Assembly (NCBI GenBank): GCA_027488935.1
Contig: JAIYAP010000033.1
Span: 62,001 to 126,000 of the forward strand
Length of the DNA stretch: 64,000 nucleotides
Source of the DNA: Saprospiraceae bacterium
GTDB taxonomy: Bacteria > Bacteroidota > Bacteroidia > Chitinophagales > Saprospiraceae
Direction of reading: 5' to 3'
The notes below the pieces were generated by a model. That model saw nothing but the letters and a program-made list of their open reading frames with translations. It ran no database searches and was not told the DNA's origin. Positions 56,048-64,000 of the stretch are shown here, piece by piece (position 1 is the first letter of the stretch; every line of letters starts with the position of its first letter). Made by a program: the position numbers and the translations under genes.

Positions 56048-57979
56048 ATGGCTTTTCTGACCAACATTTTACGCAAAAAATCGATTCCTGATGCCATTTC
56101 CGCTGCTGAAACCGAAGCAGCGCATGGGGGCGGACTGGAGAAAAACCTGGGCGTTATTGATTTGACTGCCTTGGGAATTGCAGCGATTATTGGTGCCGGG
56201 ATTTTTAGCACCATTGGTTCGGCCAGTTACAATGGTGGCCCGGCGGTTATTTTTCTCTTTATTTTTACGGCGGTTGCCTGCGGGTTTGCAGCCTTTGCTT
56301 ATGCTGAATTTGCTTCCATGTTGCCTGTTTCGGGCAGTGCCTACACCTATTCCTATGTGGCCTTTGGTGAATTGATTGCCTGGATCATTGGTTGGGCGCT
56401 CATCATGGAATATGCAGTGGGCAATATCACGGTAGCGGTTTCCTGGTCGGGTTATTTTACCAGTTTATGTGACAGCGCGGGTTGGCATATACCATCTTGG
56501 GCGACTATTGATTATGTATCAGCGAAACAAGGATATGAAGTTGCCAATGGTTTGTTGAAAGCCGGTGCACCGATGTCGGAGTTAAGTCAATCGCAGGTAG
56601 AAGCATACCAGGCCTGGCAGATTGCTCCCCAATTGGCTGGATTTCGGACCATTTTGGATATCCCGGCGATTGTCATGTCGATCATGATCACCGCATTGGT
56701 TTATATTGGGATCAAAGAATCGAAAACCGCGGGTAATGCCATGGTGGTGCTAAAAATGATTGTGGTGTTGCTGGTGATTATTGTGGGCGCATTTTATGTA
56801 GATACCGCCAATTGGCACCCATTTATTCCTAATGGTTTCGGCGGTGTCATGTCGGGCGTTTCCTCGGTGTTTTTTGCCTACATTGGGTTTGATGCACTTT
56901 CTACGACTGCCGAAGAGTGCAAAAATCCGCAAAAGGATTTGCCTCGTGCAATGATCAATGCAATTATAATATGTACAATATTATATATATGTATTTCATT
57001 GGTATTAACGGGCATGGTGCCGTATAAGGATTTAAAGGTAAATGATCCGTTGGCGTATGTTTTTCAGAAAGTAAACTTGAAATGGTTTTCCGGGGTGATT
57101 GCTGTGAGTGCGGTATTTGCCATGGCAGGGGTATTTTTAGTATTTCAGTTGGGCCAACCGCGTATTTGGATGACCATGAGCCGGGATGGTTTGTTGCCGA
57201 AACGGTTTTCACACATTCATCCACGTTACAAAACGCCCGACTTTTCAACCATCATTACGGGTTTGTTTGTAATCATCCCTATGTTGTTTATTCCGAGCGA
57301 TACGGTTTTGGATTTGTGCAGCATGGGTACCTTGTTTGCTTTTGTACTGGTGTGCGCGGGCGTTTTAAAATTACAAATCACCCCGGATGTGCCGCGCGGC
57401 AAATTTCGTATACCCTATTTGAATTCCAAATGGATCTTCCCGATCATGGTGGCGGGCGCTGCTTTTTTCCTATTCCAGCAATATCCGACAGATACAAAAG
57501 CCTGGTTGTTGAACACCCGTCAGATGAACGATCCAGAGACTTTAATGGTTCAATTGAGTGAAAGCGAGATCGATCAAATAAAAATACAGGTAAATGCCCG
57601 GGATAGTGCAGGTTTGGCAGCCGCAAAGATGGATTTGACGGCGTATTTAAGTGCCTTGGATGCCCCAGCTTATGCGTCGGCAGTGGAAGCCATGCCGGTG
57701 CCGGATACCGAAAAATATGAATCTGGTTGGCATTTGTTTCAACATAAAATTCCCATGTGGCTGTTTGTAATCACCACCTTATTATTGTGTTATTACTGTT
57801 TCCGGTATAGTTTGTCCATTATTCCGGTGCTAGGGCTTGTTTCTTGTTTTTACATGATGGCGCAAATTCCGGCTAAGAGTTGGTTTGGCTTTTTCATTTG
57901 GTTGCTGATTGGTTTGGTTATTTATTTCGGATACGGATATAAAAACAGCAAATTGCATCGAAAAGACATCACCGTATAG
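56048..57979 (+). CDS. Amino acid permease, APC superfamily (CAT-like), with a soluble insert
   Basis: 643 residues with about 13-14 membrane segments. The N-terminus contains GVIDLTALGIAAIIGAGIFSTIGSAS, the hallmark APC first helix, and a mid-protein AYIGFDALSTTAEECKNPQKDLPRA typical of cationic-type transporters. A hydrophilic, helix-forming stretch at about 485-560, absent from standard CAT proteins, splits the last membrane segments. The product probably moves amino acids in with protons. The downstream sirtuin gene starts 6 nt after the stop. Confidence 0.88.
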   Translation: MAFLTNILRKKSIPDAISAAETEAAHGGGLEKNLGVIDLTALGIAAIIGAGIFSTIGSASYNGGPAVIFLFIFTAVACGFAAFAYAEFASMLPVSGSAYTYSYVAFGELIAWIIGWALIMEYAVGNITVAVSWSGYFTSLCDSAGWHIPSWATIDYVSAKQGYEVANGLLKAGAPMSELSQSQVEAYQAWQIAPQLAGFRTILDIPAIVMSIMITALVYIGIKESKTAGNAMVVLKMIVVLLVIIVGAFYVDTANWHPFIPNGFGGVMSGVSSVFFAYIGFDALSTTAEECKNPQKDLPRAMINAIIICTILYICISLVLTGMVPYKDLKVNDPLAYVFQKVNLKWFSGVIAVSAVFAMAGVFLVFQLGQPRIWMTMSRDGLLPKRFSHIHPRYKTPDFSTIITGLFVIIPMLFIPSDTVLDLCSMGTLFAFVLVCAGVLKLQITPDVPRGKFRIPYLNSKWIFPIMVAGAAFFLFQQYPTDTKAWLLNTRQMNDPETLMVQLSESEIDQIKIQVNARDSAGLAAAKMDLTAYLSALDAPAYASAVEAMPVPDTEKYESGWHLFQHKIPMWLFVITTLLLCYYCFRYSLSIIPVLGLVSCFYMMAQIPAKSWFGFFIWLLIGLVIYFGYGYKNSKLHRKDITV

Positions 57980-57985
57980 ATTATT

Positions 57986-58678
57986 ATGAAGAAAATAGTT
58001 GTGTTAACGGGGGCTGGCATCAGTGCCGAAAGTGGCATCAAAACCTTTCGGGACTCAGATGGGCTTTGGGAAAATCATCGAATTGAAGATGTTGCTACCC
58101 CGGACGGGTGGCAAAAAGACCCGGCCCTGGTGTTGGCGTTTTACAATCAACGGCGCCGCCAGTTGTTGGAAGTGACGCCCAATGCAGGCCACTTGGGGTT
58201 GGTCGAACTTGAAGCGCATTTTGAGGTACAGATTATCACCCAAAATGTAGACGACCTGCACGAGCGCGCGGGCAGTTCCAACGTATTGCACTTACATGGT
58301 GAGTTGCGCAAAGTACGGTCGGAAACCTACCCCAAACTGGTATACGATTGGGATCATGATCTGGAAATTGGAGATCTGTGTGAGCGCGGTGGGCAATTGC
58401 GGCCGCATATCGTGTGGTTTGGGGAGGCGGTACCCATGTTGGAGCCCGCTTCAGAAATCGCGTATGATGCCGATATTTTTCTGATTATAGGCACTTCTTT
58501 GCAGGTGTATCCGGCTGCGAGTTTGATGTCTTATGCCCCACCAGACATACCTTATTATTATGTAGATCCTAACCCACAAGTGAATTACGCACTGGGGGAA
58601 ATGTCGAACCTGCATGTAATCGCCGAACCTGCCAGTACAGGGGTGCGGCGTGTCATACAAAGTCTGCGTAAAGGGTAG
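57986..58678 (+). CDS. cobB: NAD-dependent protein deacylase, sirtuin class III (CobB-like)
   Basis: 230 residues. NAD motif GAGISAESGIKTFRD (about 9-23), TQNVDDLHERAG, catalytic H104 in LHLHGEL, then IVWFGEAVP. Y53-x-x-R56 (AFYNQRRR) is the pair that in SIRT5 and E. coli CobB binds acidic acyl groups, so desuccinylase/demalonylase activity is likely. The four zinc cysteines are missing: the segment between H104 and IVWFGE has only C132. It starts 6 nt past the permease stop and is probably co-transcribed. Confidence 0.9.
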   Translation: MKKIVVLTGAGISAESGIKTFRDSDGLWENHRIEDVATPDGWQKDPALVLAFYNQRRRQLLEVTPNAGHLGLVELEAHFEVQIITQNVDDLHERAGSSNVLHLHGELRKVRSETYPKLVYDWDHDLEIGDLCERGGQLRPHIVWFGEAVPMLEPASEIAYDADIFLIIGTSLQVYPAASLMSYAPPDIPYYYVDPNPQVNYALGEMSNLHVIAEPASTGVRRVIQSLRKG

Positions 58679-58699
58679 GTGTCTATTTAAATTTCAATA

Positions 58700-58736
58700 G
58701 GCGCTAAGAACTTTAGCAGTTGCGCCGGGCTTTTTT
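58700..58736 (+). terminator. Probable terminator of the permease-sirtuin operon
   Basis: GGCGC (58700-58704) pairs with GCGCC (58722-58726), a short stem with CTAA/TTAG inside, then GGGC and a T-run (58731-58736). It merges with the fabI -7 element. Confidence 0.5.
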
Positions 58737-58743
58737 ATCTTTG
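58736..58743 (+). promoter_or_regulatory. Probable -7 element of fabI
   Basis: TATCTTTG fits TAnnTTTG, 26 nt before the ATG at 58770. The only near TTG (58720-58722) is 13 nt away, too close. Confidence 0.42.
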
Positions 58744-58769
58744 CCGCTTCATACTTTAACTGATTTCTT

Positions 58770-59576
58770 ATGAGTAATTTTCTTGCTGGTAAAAAAGGCA
58801 TCATTTTCGGCGCACTGGACAATCAGAGTATCGCCTGGAAAGTAGCGGAACGTTGTGTGCAGGAAGGCGCACAAATTGTGCTCACCAATGCTCCGGTTGC
58901 GATGCGGATGGGCGAAATCAACAAACTTGCGGAGGCTTGTAATGCACCCGTTTTTCCGGCAGATGCGACTTCTGTGGAAGATTTGGAAAATTTGATTACA
59001 AAAAGCATGGAACATTTCGGCGGTAAAGTCGATTTCGTGCTGCACAGCATCGGGATGTCGGTAAATGTTCGTAAAGGCAAATCATACACCGATTTGAATT
59101 ACGAATGGATGCAAAAAACCTTTGATGTAAGTGCAATTTCTTTTCACAAATTGATGCAAAGTTTGTGGAAATTGGATGCGATCAACGATTGGGGTAGCAT
59201 TATGGCGCTTACCTACATTGCCGCACAACGCGTATTCCCGGATTATTCAGAAATGGCAGAATCGAAGGCATTGCTTGAATCCTTTGCGCGCAGTTTTGGC
59301 TACCACCTCGGAACCGCCAAGCGGGTACGTGTCAATACCATTTCGCAATCACCCACCATGACCACCGCCGGCAAAGGCATCAAAGGCTTCCAGGAGTTTT
59401 ATGATTATGCCAATAAAATGTCGCCCTTGGGCAATGCACCTGCAGAAGATTGCGCCAACTATTGTGTCGCAATGTTCAGTGATTTGACGCGTTATGTGAC
59501 TATGCAGAATTTGTTCCATGACGGTGGTTTTTCTACCATGGGCATGAATCCGGCATTGGTAGAGGTAAAAGAATAG
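58770..59576 (+). CDS. fabI: Enoyl-ACP reductase (NADH), FabI
   Basis: 268 residues, SDR fold. Reduces enoyl-ACP in the last step of each fatty-acid elongation cycle. The start LAGKKGIIFGALDNQSIAWKVAE is the FabI cofactor-binding form, DFVLHSIGMS follows, and the catalytic YxxxxxxK pair is in DYSEMAESKALLESFAR, ending with the C-terminal VTMQNLFHDGGFSTMGMN. Single, own probable promoter. Confidence 0.95.
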   Translation: MSNFLAGKKGIIFGALDNQSIAWKVAERCVQEGAQIVLTNAPVAMRMGEINKLAEACNAPVFPADATSVEDLENLITKSMEHFGGKVDFVLHSIGMSVNVRKGKSYTDLNYEWMQKTFDVSAISFHKLMQSLWKLDAINDWGSIMALTYIAAQRVFPDYSEMAESKALLESFARSFGYHLGTAKRVRVNTISQSPTMTTAGKGIKGFQEFYDYANKMSPLGNAPAEDCANYCVAMFSDLTRYVTMQNLFHDGGFSTMGMNPALVEVKE

Positions 59577-59656
59577 GTGCGGCCTTTTTGAAGTAAGTTC
59601 GCCACGTTTGGCCTGATTATTACGTTTAGGAAAGCAAGCGTGCAAAAGAGCAATTT

Positions 59657-61684
59657 TTGAGAAAAGACATATTACATAGATTGAATGCTGGGTTTCCAGG
59701 GTCGAAGCGGCACTGGAAATCTTGCTTTTGGTTGTTGGCCCTCCTGATCGGGTGGGGTAGTGGTGCCACCTTGTTGCAAGCACAACAGCCTGTAGCAGCA
59801 AGTAAAACGACCCAACAAATCGGTCCGCCCAACGATAGCATGCGCCTCTTATATGTGTTTGCGCATACGCCAGAGCGCGTAATAGAAGACCATGATACAT
59901 TGCCAGGTGCCCGATTCAGGATGTATGATCCCGTCAGACAACAGACGATTGATTATGGCGCATTGGGCAATTTGGGCACCCCCAACCGACCCATGTTTTA
60001 TGAAGCGCGCGCGCGTAGAGGCTTCGATTTGGGCGTCCATGGGTACGATTTGTATCAGTTACAGCCCAACGAGCTGCGCTTTTACCAAAATACAAAATCT
60101 TTTAGCGAGGTATATTTTAGCCAGGGCCGCACCCAATTTGATGGGCTCGTCAATGCAAAATACAGCAGAACTTTTGCCAAAGAGGTCGTTTTTTCGCTCG
60201 ATTACCGGGCAATCAATAATTTGGGGCAATATCAATACCAACGATCGCGGCATAACGGATTATCGTTAGGCGTGTGGGCACCCATTTCTAATCGGTATGC
60301 CTTTTTCCTGATTTTTACAAAAAATGTAATGAGTCAGCAGGAAAATGGCGGCATTGCGGATGGGGCTACCTTTGGAACCGGCCAATTTTCGGGACCAATA
60401 TCGGCCGATATTCGATTGCCCAATAAGACGGCCGCCACGCGCATTAGCAATCAGGTTATACAATTTACCCAATACCTCAATTTTACCCGTGCAGCAACAG
60501 GCCAGCGTGTTTTTCGAGCCGAGCATACGCTTAGTTATGCCCAAAACACGTTTAAATTCTCAGATGCCCCTTTAAATGGGGATACTTTGTTTTATGAAAA
60601 ATTTTTAGTAGATAAACGCGGGATACGGCAATACGTGGCGTATAATCGGTTGGATAACCAAATTAATTTGTCTACTTTCAAATCGCGCACGGTTGGACAG
60701 CCTTCCGATTTGCTCACCTTAGGCTTATCTCACAGTTATTTTACCTTAAATCAGGAGCCGGTAGACAGTGCGTTTTCCAACTTTTTTCTCACGGGTAACT
60801 TGAGTATCACGCCCTCGGAGCGGTTCCGGTGGTTCGCGAAGGGAAGTTTGGGCATATTAGGCAATTTGGGCGAGTATCAACTGGAGAGTTCCCTGCGTTT
60901 GGGTTTAGGCGCTTTGGGAGAATTTAGGGCCGGTGTAATGAGCCAACTTTATCCGCCTGCTTTATTAGACCGTCGTTTGTACGTAAGTAACCGGCTAATT
61001 TGGAACAACGATTTTAAAAAACCACTCGAAAATAGCTTGTGGGCGGCTTATGCTTTGCCCAGTATTGGATTTGAAGCAATGGGACGGACGTATTTGCTCA
61101 ATAACTACATTTATGCGGATCAGGACGGTTTTGCCCAGCAAACAGGGGCACCCTTACAGATTGTGCAAGTCCTGATTACTGAAAATCTGAAAATCGGAGC
61201 CTTTCGGTTGGATAATACCGTTGCTTATCAGCGTGCCAACCGCACCGATATATTTCGGTTGCCCAATTGGTTTAGTAAGCATAGTGCTTATTTTGATGGC
61301 CGCATTTTCAGGAAACGTATGCAATTCAGCGCTGGTGTGGATTTTCGCATGAATCAGGAATTCAGGCCGGATGCTTATCAGCCCATTACGGGCCAGTTTC
61401 ACCTGCAAGACAGCCTGAAGCAAGCCATTTATCCTTGGTTAGATGCCTTTGTAGCCTTTAAAGTATCCAGTTTTCGGTTTTTTATCCGGATGGAAAATAT
61501 GGGGAATTTGTGGAACAACAGCGCCGTTTTTTATCAGACGGCCAATTATCCGCTGCCTTTTCGCGCGATTCGGTTTGGGATTAATTGGCGCTTTATGGAT
61601 TTAAACACCAAAGCAACCAGCACAACGAATGGTGGAGCGCCAGGGCGAAACAGCAGCCGACCGCCAGGAAACAGGGGGTTTTAG
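59657..61684 (+). CDS. Putative outer-membrane porin (Porin_10-like beta-barrel)
   Basis: 675 residues from the TTG at 59657; no ATG precedes the signal peptide, which runs to about residue 43 (LLQA-Q). The mature part is rich in alternating aromatic strands typical of a ~14-16 strand barrel (YFSQGRTQFDGLVNAKYSRTF, VVFSLDYRAINNLGQYQYQRSRHNGLSLGVW). It matches my memory of the Bacteroidetes putative-porin family (Porin_10). It would allow small-molecule diffusion, or act in surface organisation. The last ~25 residues are a Gly/Pro/Arg-rich tail after the final strand. Confidence 0.82.
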   Translation: MRKDILHRLNAGFPGSKRHWKSCFWLLALLIGWGSGATLLQAQQPVAASKTTQQIGPPNDSMRLLYVFAHTPERVIEDHDTLPGARFRMYDPVRQQTIDYGALGNLGTPNRPMFYEARARRGFDLGVHGYDLYQLQPNELRFYQNTKSFSEVYFSQGRTQFDGLVNAKYSRTFAKEVVFSLDYRAINNLGQYQYQRSRHNGLSLGVWAPISNRYAFFLIFTKNVMSQQENGGIADGATFGTGQFSGPISADIRLPNKTAATRISNQVIQFTQYLNFTRAATGQRVFRAEHTLSYAQNTFKFSDAPLNGDTLFYEKFLVDKRGIRQYVAYNRLDNQINLSTFKSRTVGQPSDLLTLGLSHSYFTLNQEPVDSAFSNFFLTGNLSITPSERFRWFAKGSLGILGNLGEYQLESSLRLGLGALGEFRAGVMSQLYPPALLDRRLYVSNRLIWNNDFKKPLENSLWAAYALPSIGFEAMGRTYLLNNYIYADQDGFAQQTGAPLQIVQVLITENLKIGAFRLDNTVAYQRANRTDIFRLPNWFSKHSAYFDGRIFRKRMQFSAGVDFRMNQEFRPDAYQPITGQFHLQDSLKQAIYPWLDAFVAFKVSSFRFFIRMENMGNLWNNSAVFYQTANYPLPFRAIRFGINWRFMDLNTKATSTTNGGAPGRNSSRPPGNRGF

Positions 61685-61765
61685 CGCATTAAGCGACGCT
61701 TCTTGGGGTAAAAAGGAAAATAGACATCATAGACGCAACAAGTCAATTACTTTATTAATATAAAA

Positions 61766-62677
61766 ATGGAAAACCCTTCTTTGGATGATCAACTGACCAT
61801 TTTGGTTCGGTCGGGCTTTGTGCATTTACAAGCCACCGCGTTGTACACGCAAAATAGCATCGTCGCAAAACTTAAGTATTTGGGCTATGAAGTTTCAACC
61901 GCAACCTTGTCGAACCTGCTATCGAACAAAGCGGATCCGAGTCGCAAAGTGGGACCTAAGGCTTTAAAAAAGGCGGCAAAAGGCATAGAGTTGCTCATGC
62001 AACATGAACTGGATATGCAATTTAGCCCAGAAGCAGCCAATTATACCCCGCTGCATACGCCGGATTGGACGCCTTTTCGCGTGCCGGATACCTCCAAACT
62101 GAACAGTCCTGATTTTTCGATACACGCAAATGGACGGGTGAGTATTGAGCACAAAACCACTTTTATGGGCAGCGCCAACAAGGAAGTTGCAGAGTTGGGG
62201 GTGCGTTTGAATGCCTTTGCGGGTTATTTTACATCACAAAATGAACAGGCATATAAAGCCCATATTATCAAGTTGTTACAAAGAGGTGTAGATTTTAAAG
62301 GATACTTGATGGATCCTGCGTCTGAGGCGGCAGGTATGTATTTTAAAGATCGCAGTCAACATTTGAGTTCGGAGCAGGAAGCGTTGTTTGAAACAGGGCT
62401 CGTGATTCGGCGCTTAAAATCCTTGTGCGCAGAATTTGAGCAAATGAAATTGAAGGGGAAATTTGAGATTTACACCTATAAACACCTACCCTTTAGCCTA
62501 GTTTATGTTGTAGATGGTGCTTTGCCAACTGGTAAAATGATGGTTTCACCTTATTTATACGGGGTTCGGCGGGCCAATTGCCCCGTTTTGGAATTTACCA
62601 AGGCCAATCAGCCCGTATTGTTTCGAAAATACTGGGAATCCATGCAGTATTTCATTGAAGGTGCGCAAAAAATTTAA
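61766..62677 (+). CDS. HTH protein with C-terminal PLD-like (DUF5919-like) domain
   Basis: 303 residues, cytosolic. Residues about 1-75 look like a helix-turn-helix (IVAKLKYLGYEVSTATLSNLLSNK is the recognition-type segment). A spacer (about 85-120) leads to a domain at about 125-265: HKTTFMGSANKEVAELGVRLNAFAGYF, then HIIKLLQRGVDFKGYLMDPASEA, a pattern I associate with DUF5919/PLD-like folds, here without a canonical HKD motif. Such pairs occur as regulators with unknown ligand. The gene is monocistronic. The family call is tentative. Confidence 0.6.
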   Translation: MENPSLDDQLTILVRSGFVHLQATALYTQNSIVAKLKYLGYEVSTATLSNLLSNKADPSRKVGPKALKKAAKGIELLMQHELDMQFSPEAANYTPLHTPDWTPFRVPDTSKLNSPDFSIHANGRVSIEHKTTFMGSANKEVAELGVRLNAFAGYFTSQNEQAYKAHIIKLLQRGVDFKGYLMDPASEAAGMYFKDRSQHLSSEQEALFETGLVIRRLKSLCAEFEQMKLKGKFEIYTYKHLPFSLVYVVDGALPTGKMMVSPYLYGVRRANCPVLEFTKANQPVLFRKYWESMQYFIEGAQKI

Positions 62678-62805
62678 TAGGATGTTGACTATAAAAAAGG
62701 ATAAACCTGGTTGTTCGGAAGGGAACGGTCTGGGGTTTCGTCGTTTTTAAAATTTAGATAAATTTACAAAATTTTCATAAATTGTTGATAGTCAGATAGA
62801 TGTAT

Positions 62806-62833
62806 TTTGGGGTTTGCCTGCCATTTACCTTTG
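62806..62833 (+). promoter_or_regulatory. Probable promoter of the FnIII-like gene
   Basis: TTTG at 62806-62809, 16-nt spacer, TACCTTTG at 62826-62833; spacer one nt short of the usual range. The leader is about 97 nt. Confidence 0.45.
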
Positions 62834-62936
62834 TTGCGTCAACATTGACAGACAAACATCGGTAATCGCCCGGGATTTATTAATTAAAGGTTGCCGTTGG
62901 TTGTTGCATTAACCAATTCTAAATTTTACTACAACG

Positions 62937-63314
62937 ATGAAAAATGCAATGCAAACCGGTCTTCAGGCTGGTCTTAAAATCATGCTCTTTTTGTTCCTTT
63001 TGTTGCCAGCTTCTGGGTCAGAGGCAGCCATTATGGGTGATCCAGTAACCGTTTGCCCAACTCCGAGCCCCTACAAAACAAGTCAGGCTACAAGTACGGT
63101 CTCGTTTTCGTGGGCACCCGTGAGCGATGGTGCAAACTACCAGGCATATTGGGTACGTACGGATATCAACCAAACTGGTTCTGTTCAGACTACCGACAAT
63201 ACCAGCATCACGTTTTTGGGGTTAGATTCAGGGCATTATCGCTTTTATTTCGCTACAAATTGCGGAACGGAATCTTCTTCATATGTAATTATTGACGACA
63301 TATACATACACTAA
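62937..63314 (+). CDS. Small secreted protein with one FnIII-like domain
   Basis: 125 residues. Signal peptide about 1-30 (SGSEA-A). The mature part (about 38-125) resembles a fibronectin type III sandwich: TSTVSFSWAPVSDGANYQAYWVRTD and SITFLGLDSGHYRFYFATNCG, with two cysteines (VTVCPTP and TNCG) able to pair. No sorting domain is present. Function unknown; perhaps a periplasmic or released binding module. Confidence 0.72.
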   Translation: MKNAMQTGLQAGLKIMLFLFLLLPASGSEAAIMGDPVTVCPTPSPYKTSQATSTVSFSWAPVSDGANYQAYWVRTDINQTGSVQTTDNTSITFLGLDSGHYRFYFATNCGTESSSYVIIDDIYIH

Positions 63315-63324
63315 TTTTTAGTTT

Positions 63325-63357
63325 GTTAGGCTCTTTTTTAAGAGCCTAACGTTTTTT
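63325..63357 (+). terminator. Terminator of the FnIII-like gene
   Basis: GTTAGGCTCTT (63325-63335) pairs perfectly with AAGAGCCTAAC (63340-63350) and runs into T at 63352-63357. The stop codon of the convergent gene lies in the right arm (63346-63348). Confidence 0.87.
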
Positions 63358-63996
63358 ATAATCTGCTACTTTTTCGCGTAGCCAGGACCGCATATGTAAA
63401 TCGGACTTTGATTCGATTTGTTGTTCGATATACTTTTTGTCTTTTTTTCGGTCAATGAGCATTTTTATTATTTTAATGGCATTTAAGGCACCTTCATTGG
63501 ATTTGTTTTTGGGTGTGCTTTTTCGAAGGGTTAAATGTATTTTGTATTTTTGGATGTATTCGTCGAGGAATTCGTGCTCATAACCCAATTCGTACATACA
63601 CCTTATTTTCGTTAATCGCACAAACAATTGATTTTCGTGGCTTGCACCTTCCAGTCCCATGGCATTGATTAAATCAAGTGCCTGCGGGTAAAGTTTTATG
63701 GAGATGGCCAGTTGTATTTGTGCAATTTGACTGGTTATTTCGCGGTCGGCCTCCCTGATTTTAGTCGTCAAATCCCGGATAAAATCTTTTGCCCAATCAA
63801 AATCTTCCAAAGCACATGCTACATTCAAAATACCTAAAAATTCGGTTGGTGTGATGGATGCTGATTCTCTAAAAACACCGTTTTGGACCCCTATTTTATT
63901 CAAATTGTGGATTTTTCTTTGATAATATTTCATATTATTGTCTTTTCGCACCTGTCCGATGGCATAATTTTTCAAAAAACGCAACACATTGTGCAT
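63346..63996 (-). CDS. TPR-like helical protein, partial (continues past right edge)
   Basis: At least 216 residues. The reading frame is open up to the window edge; the ATG at 63996 is probably internal, so only the C-terminal part is visible. It is all-helical, with lengths and spacing like tetratricopeptide repeats (ILNVACALEDFDWAKDFIRDLTTK, AISIKLYPQALDLINAM, TKIRCMYELGYEHEFLDEYIQKYK) and a basic C-terminus. Such long repeat proteins of unknown function are common in Saprospiraceae. Confidence 0.6.
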   Translation of the reverse strand: MHNVLRFLKNYAIGQVRKDNNMKYYQRKIHNLNKIGVQNGVFRESASITPTEFLGILNVACALEDFDWAKDFIRDLTTKIREADREITSQIAQIQLAISIKLYPQALDLINAMGLEGASHENQLFVRLTKIRCMYELGYEHEFLDEYIQKYKIHLTLRKSTPKNKSNEGALNAIKIIKMLIDRKKDKKYIEQQIESKSDLHMRSWLREKVADYKKR

Positions 63997-64000
63997 TTCA

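Overview
The window reads as chromosomal DNA of an aerobic, environmental Bacteroidota, most likely of the Saprospiria group (Haliscomenobacter/Lewinella-like). Evidence: promoters of the Bacteroidetes type (TTG, then TAnnTTTG, with no E. coli -35/-10), few Shine-Dalgarno sites, a secreted protein with a type IX secretion (T9SS) C-terminal sorting domain, a Porin_10-type outer-membrane barrel, DUF2911, lipoproteins of Bacteroidetes type, 7TMR-DISM and many-PAS histidine kinases, and an effector-associated-domain (EAD) protein of a kind frequent in Saprospiraceae. The species call is inference. No rRNA, tRNA, CRISPR array, insertion sequence or prophage gene was seen.

Layout. 0.4-7.9 kb (+ strand mostly): pyrC with an 18-A homopolymer, M20 dipeptidase, FKBP isomerase, an EAD-type protein on the - strand, M50B-like membrane protease, orphan histidine kinase, queE, small membrane protein. 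7.9-13.8 kb (- strand): cell-shape operon mreB-mreC-mreD-mrdA with an MFS/GPH transporter where rodA is usual. 14-24.2 kb: M16 peptidase homologue lacking its zinc motif, dnaN, a large beta-helix T9SS protein, dacB-like PBP4, ftsY, LytTR regulator, mltD-like lytic transglycosylase. 24.5-36.8 kb (+): atpD-atpC, lipoprotein, a probable non-coding RNA locus, panB-thyA, a 1417-residue hybrid kinase, and an overlapping FAD monooxygenase/aminotransferase pair. 36.8-43.4 kb: an E2 acyltransferase/atypical pyruvate kinase operon, aminoacyl-tRNA-protein transferase, PEP carboxylase, STAS protein. 43.8-53.6 kb: clpC, 7TMR-DISM kinase, DUF2911 protein, ElaA-type acetyltransferase, thioredoxin-fold/aroC/tocopherol-cyclase-like operon, LOG-family protein. 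53.8-64 kb: lipoprotein, methyltransferase, amino-acid permease-sirtuin pair, fabI, putative porin, an HTH plus PLD-like-fold regulator, a small FnIII-like secreted protein, and a TPR-like gene running off the right edge.

How genes fit together. Envelope building is the main theme (mreBCD-mrdA, dacB, mltD, ftsY, fabI, porin, T9SS cargo). A second theme is the PEP/pyruvate node: pyruvate kinase-like protein, 2-oxoacid dehydrogenase E2 and PEP carboxylase within 7 kb. panB and thyA, adjacent, both draw on 5,10-methylene-tetrahydrofolate. The window is mostly housekeeping. The best candidates for something undescribed are the EAD protein at 4.2 kb, the structured RNA locus at 27.8-28.07 kb, the N-terminally extended pyruvate kinase fused in operon to E2, the thioredoxin/aroC/tocopherol-cyclase-like operon and the HTH-PLD-like protein at 61.8 kb.
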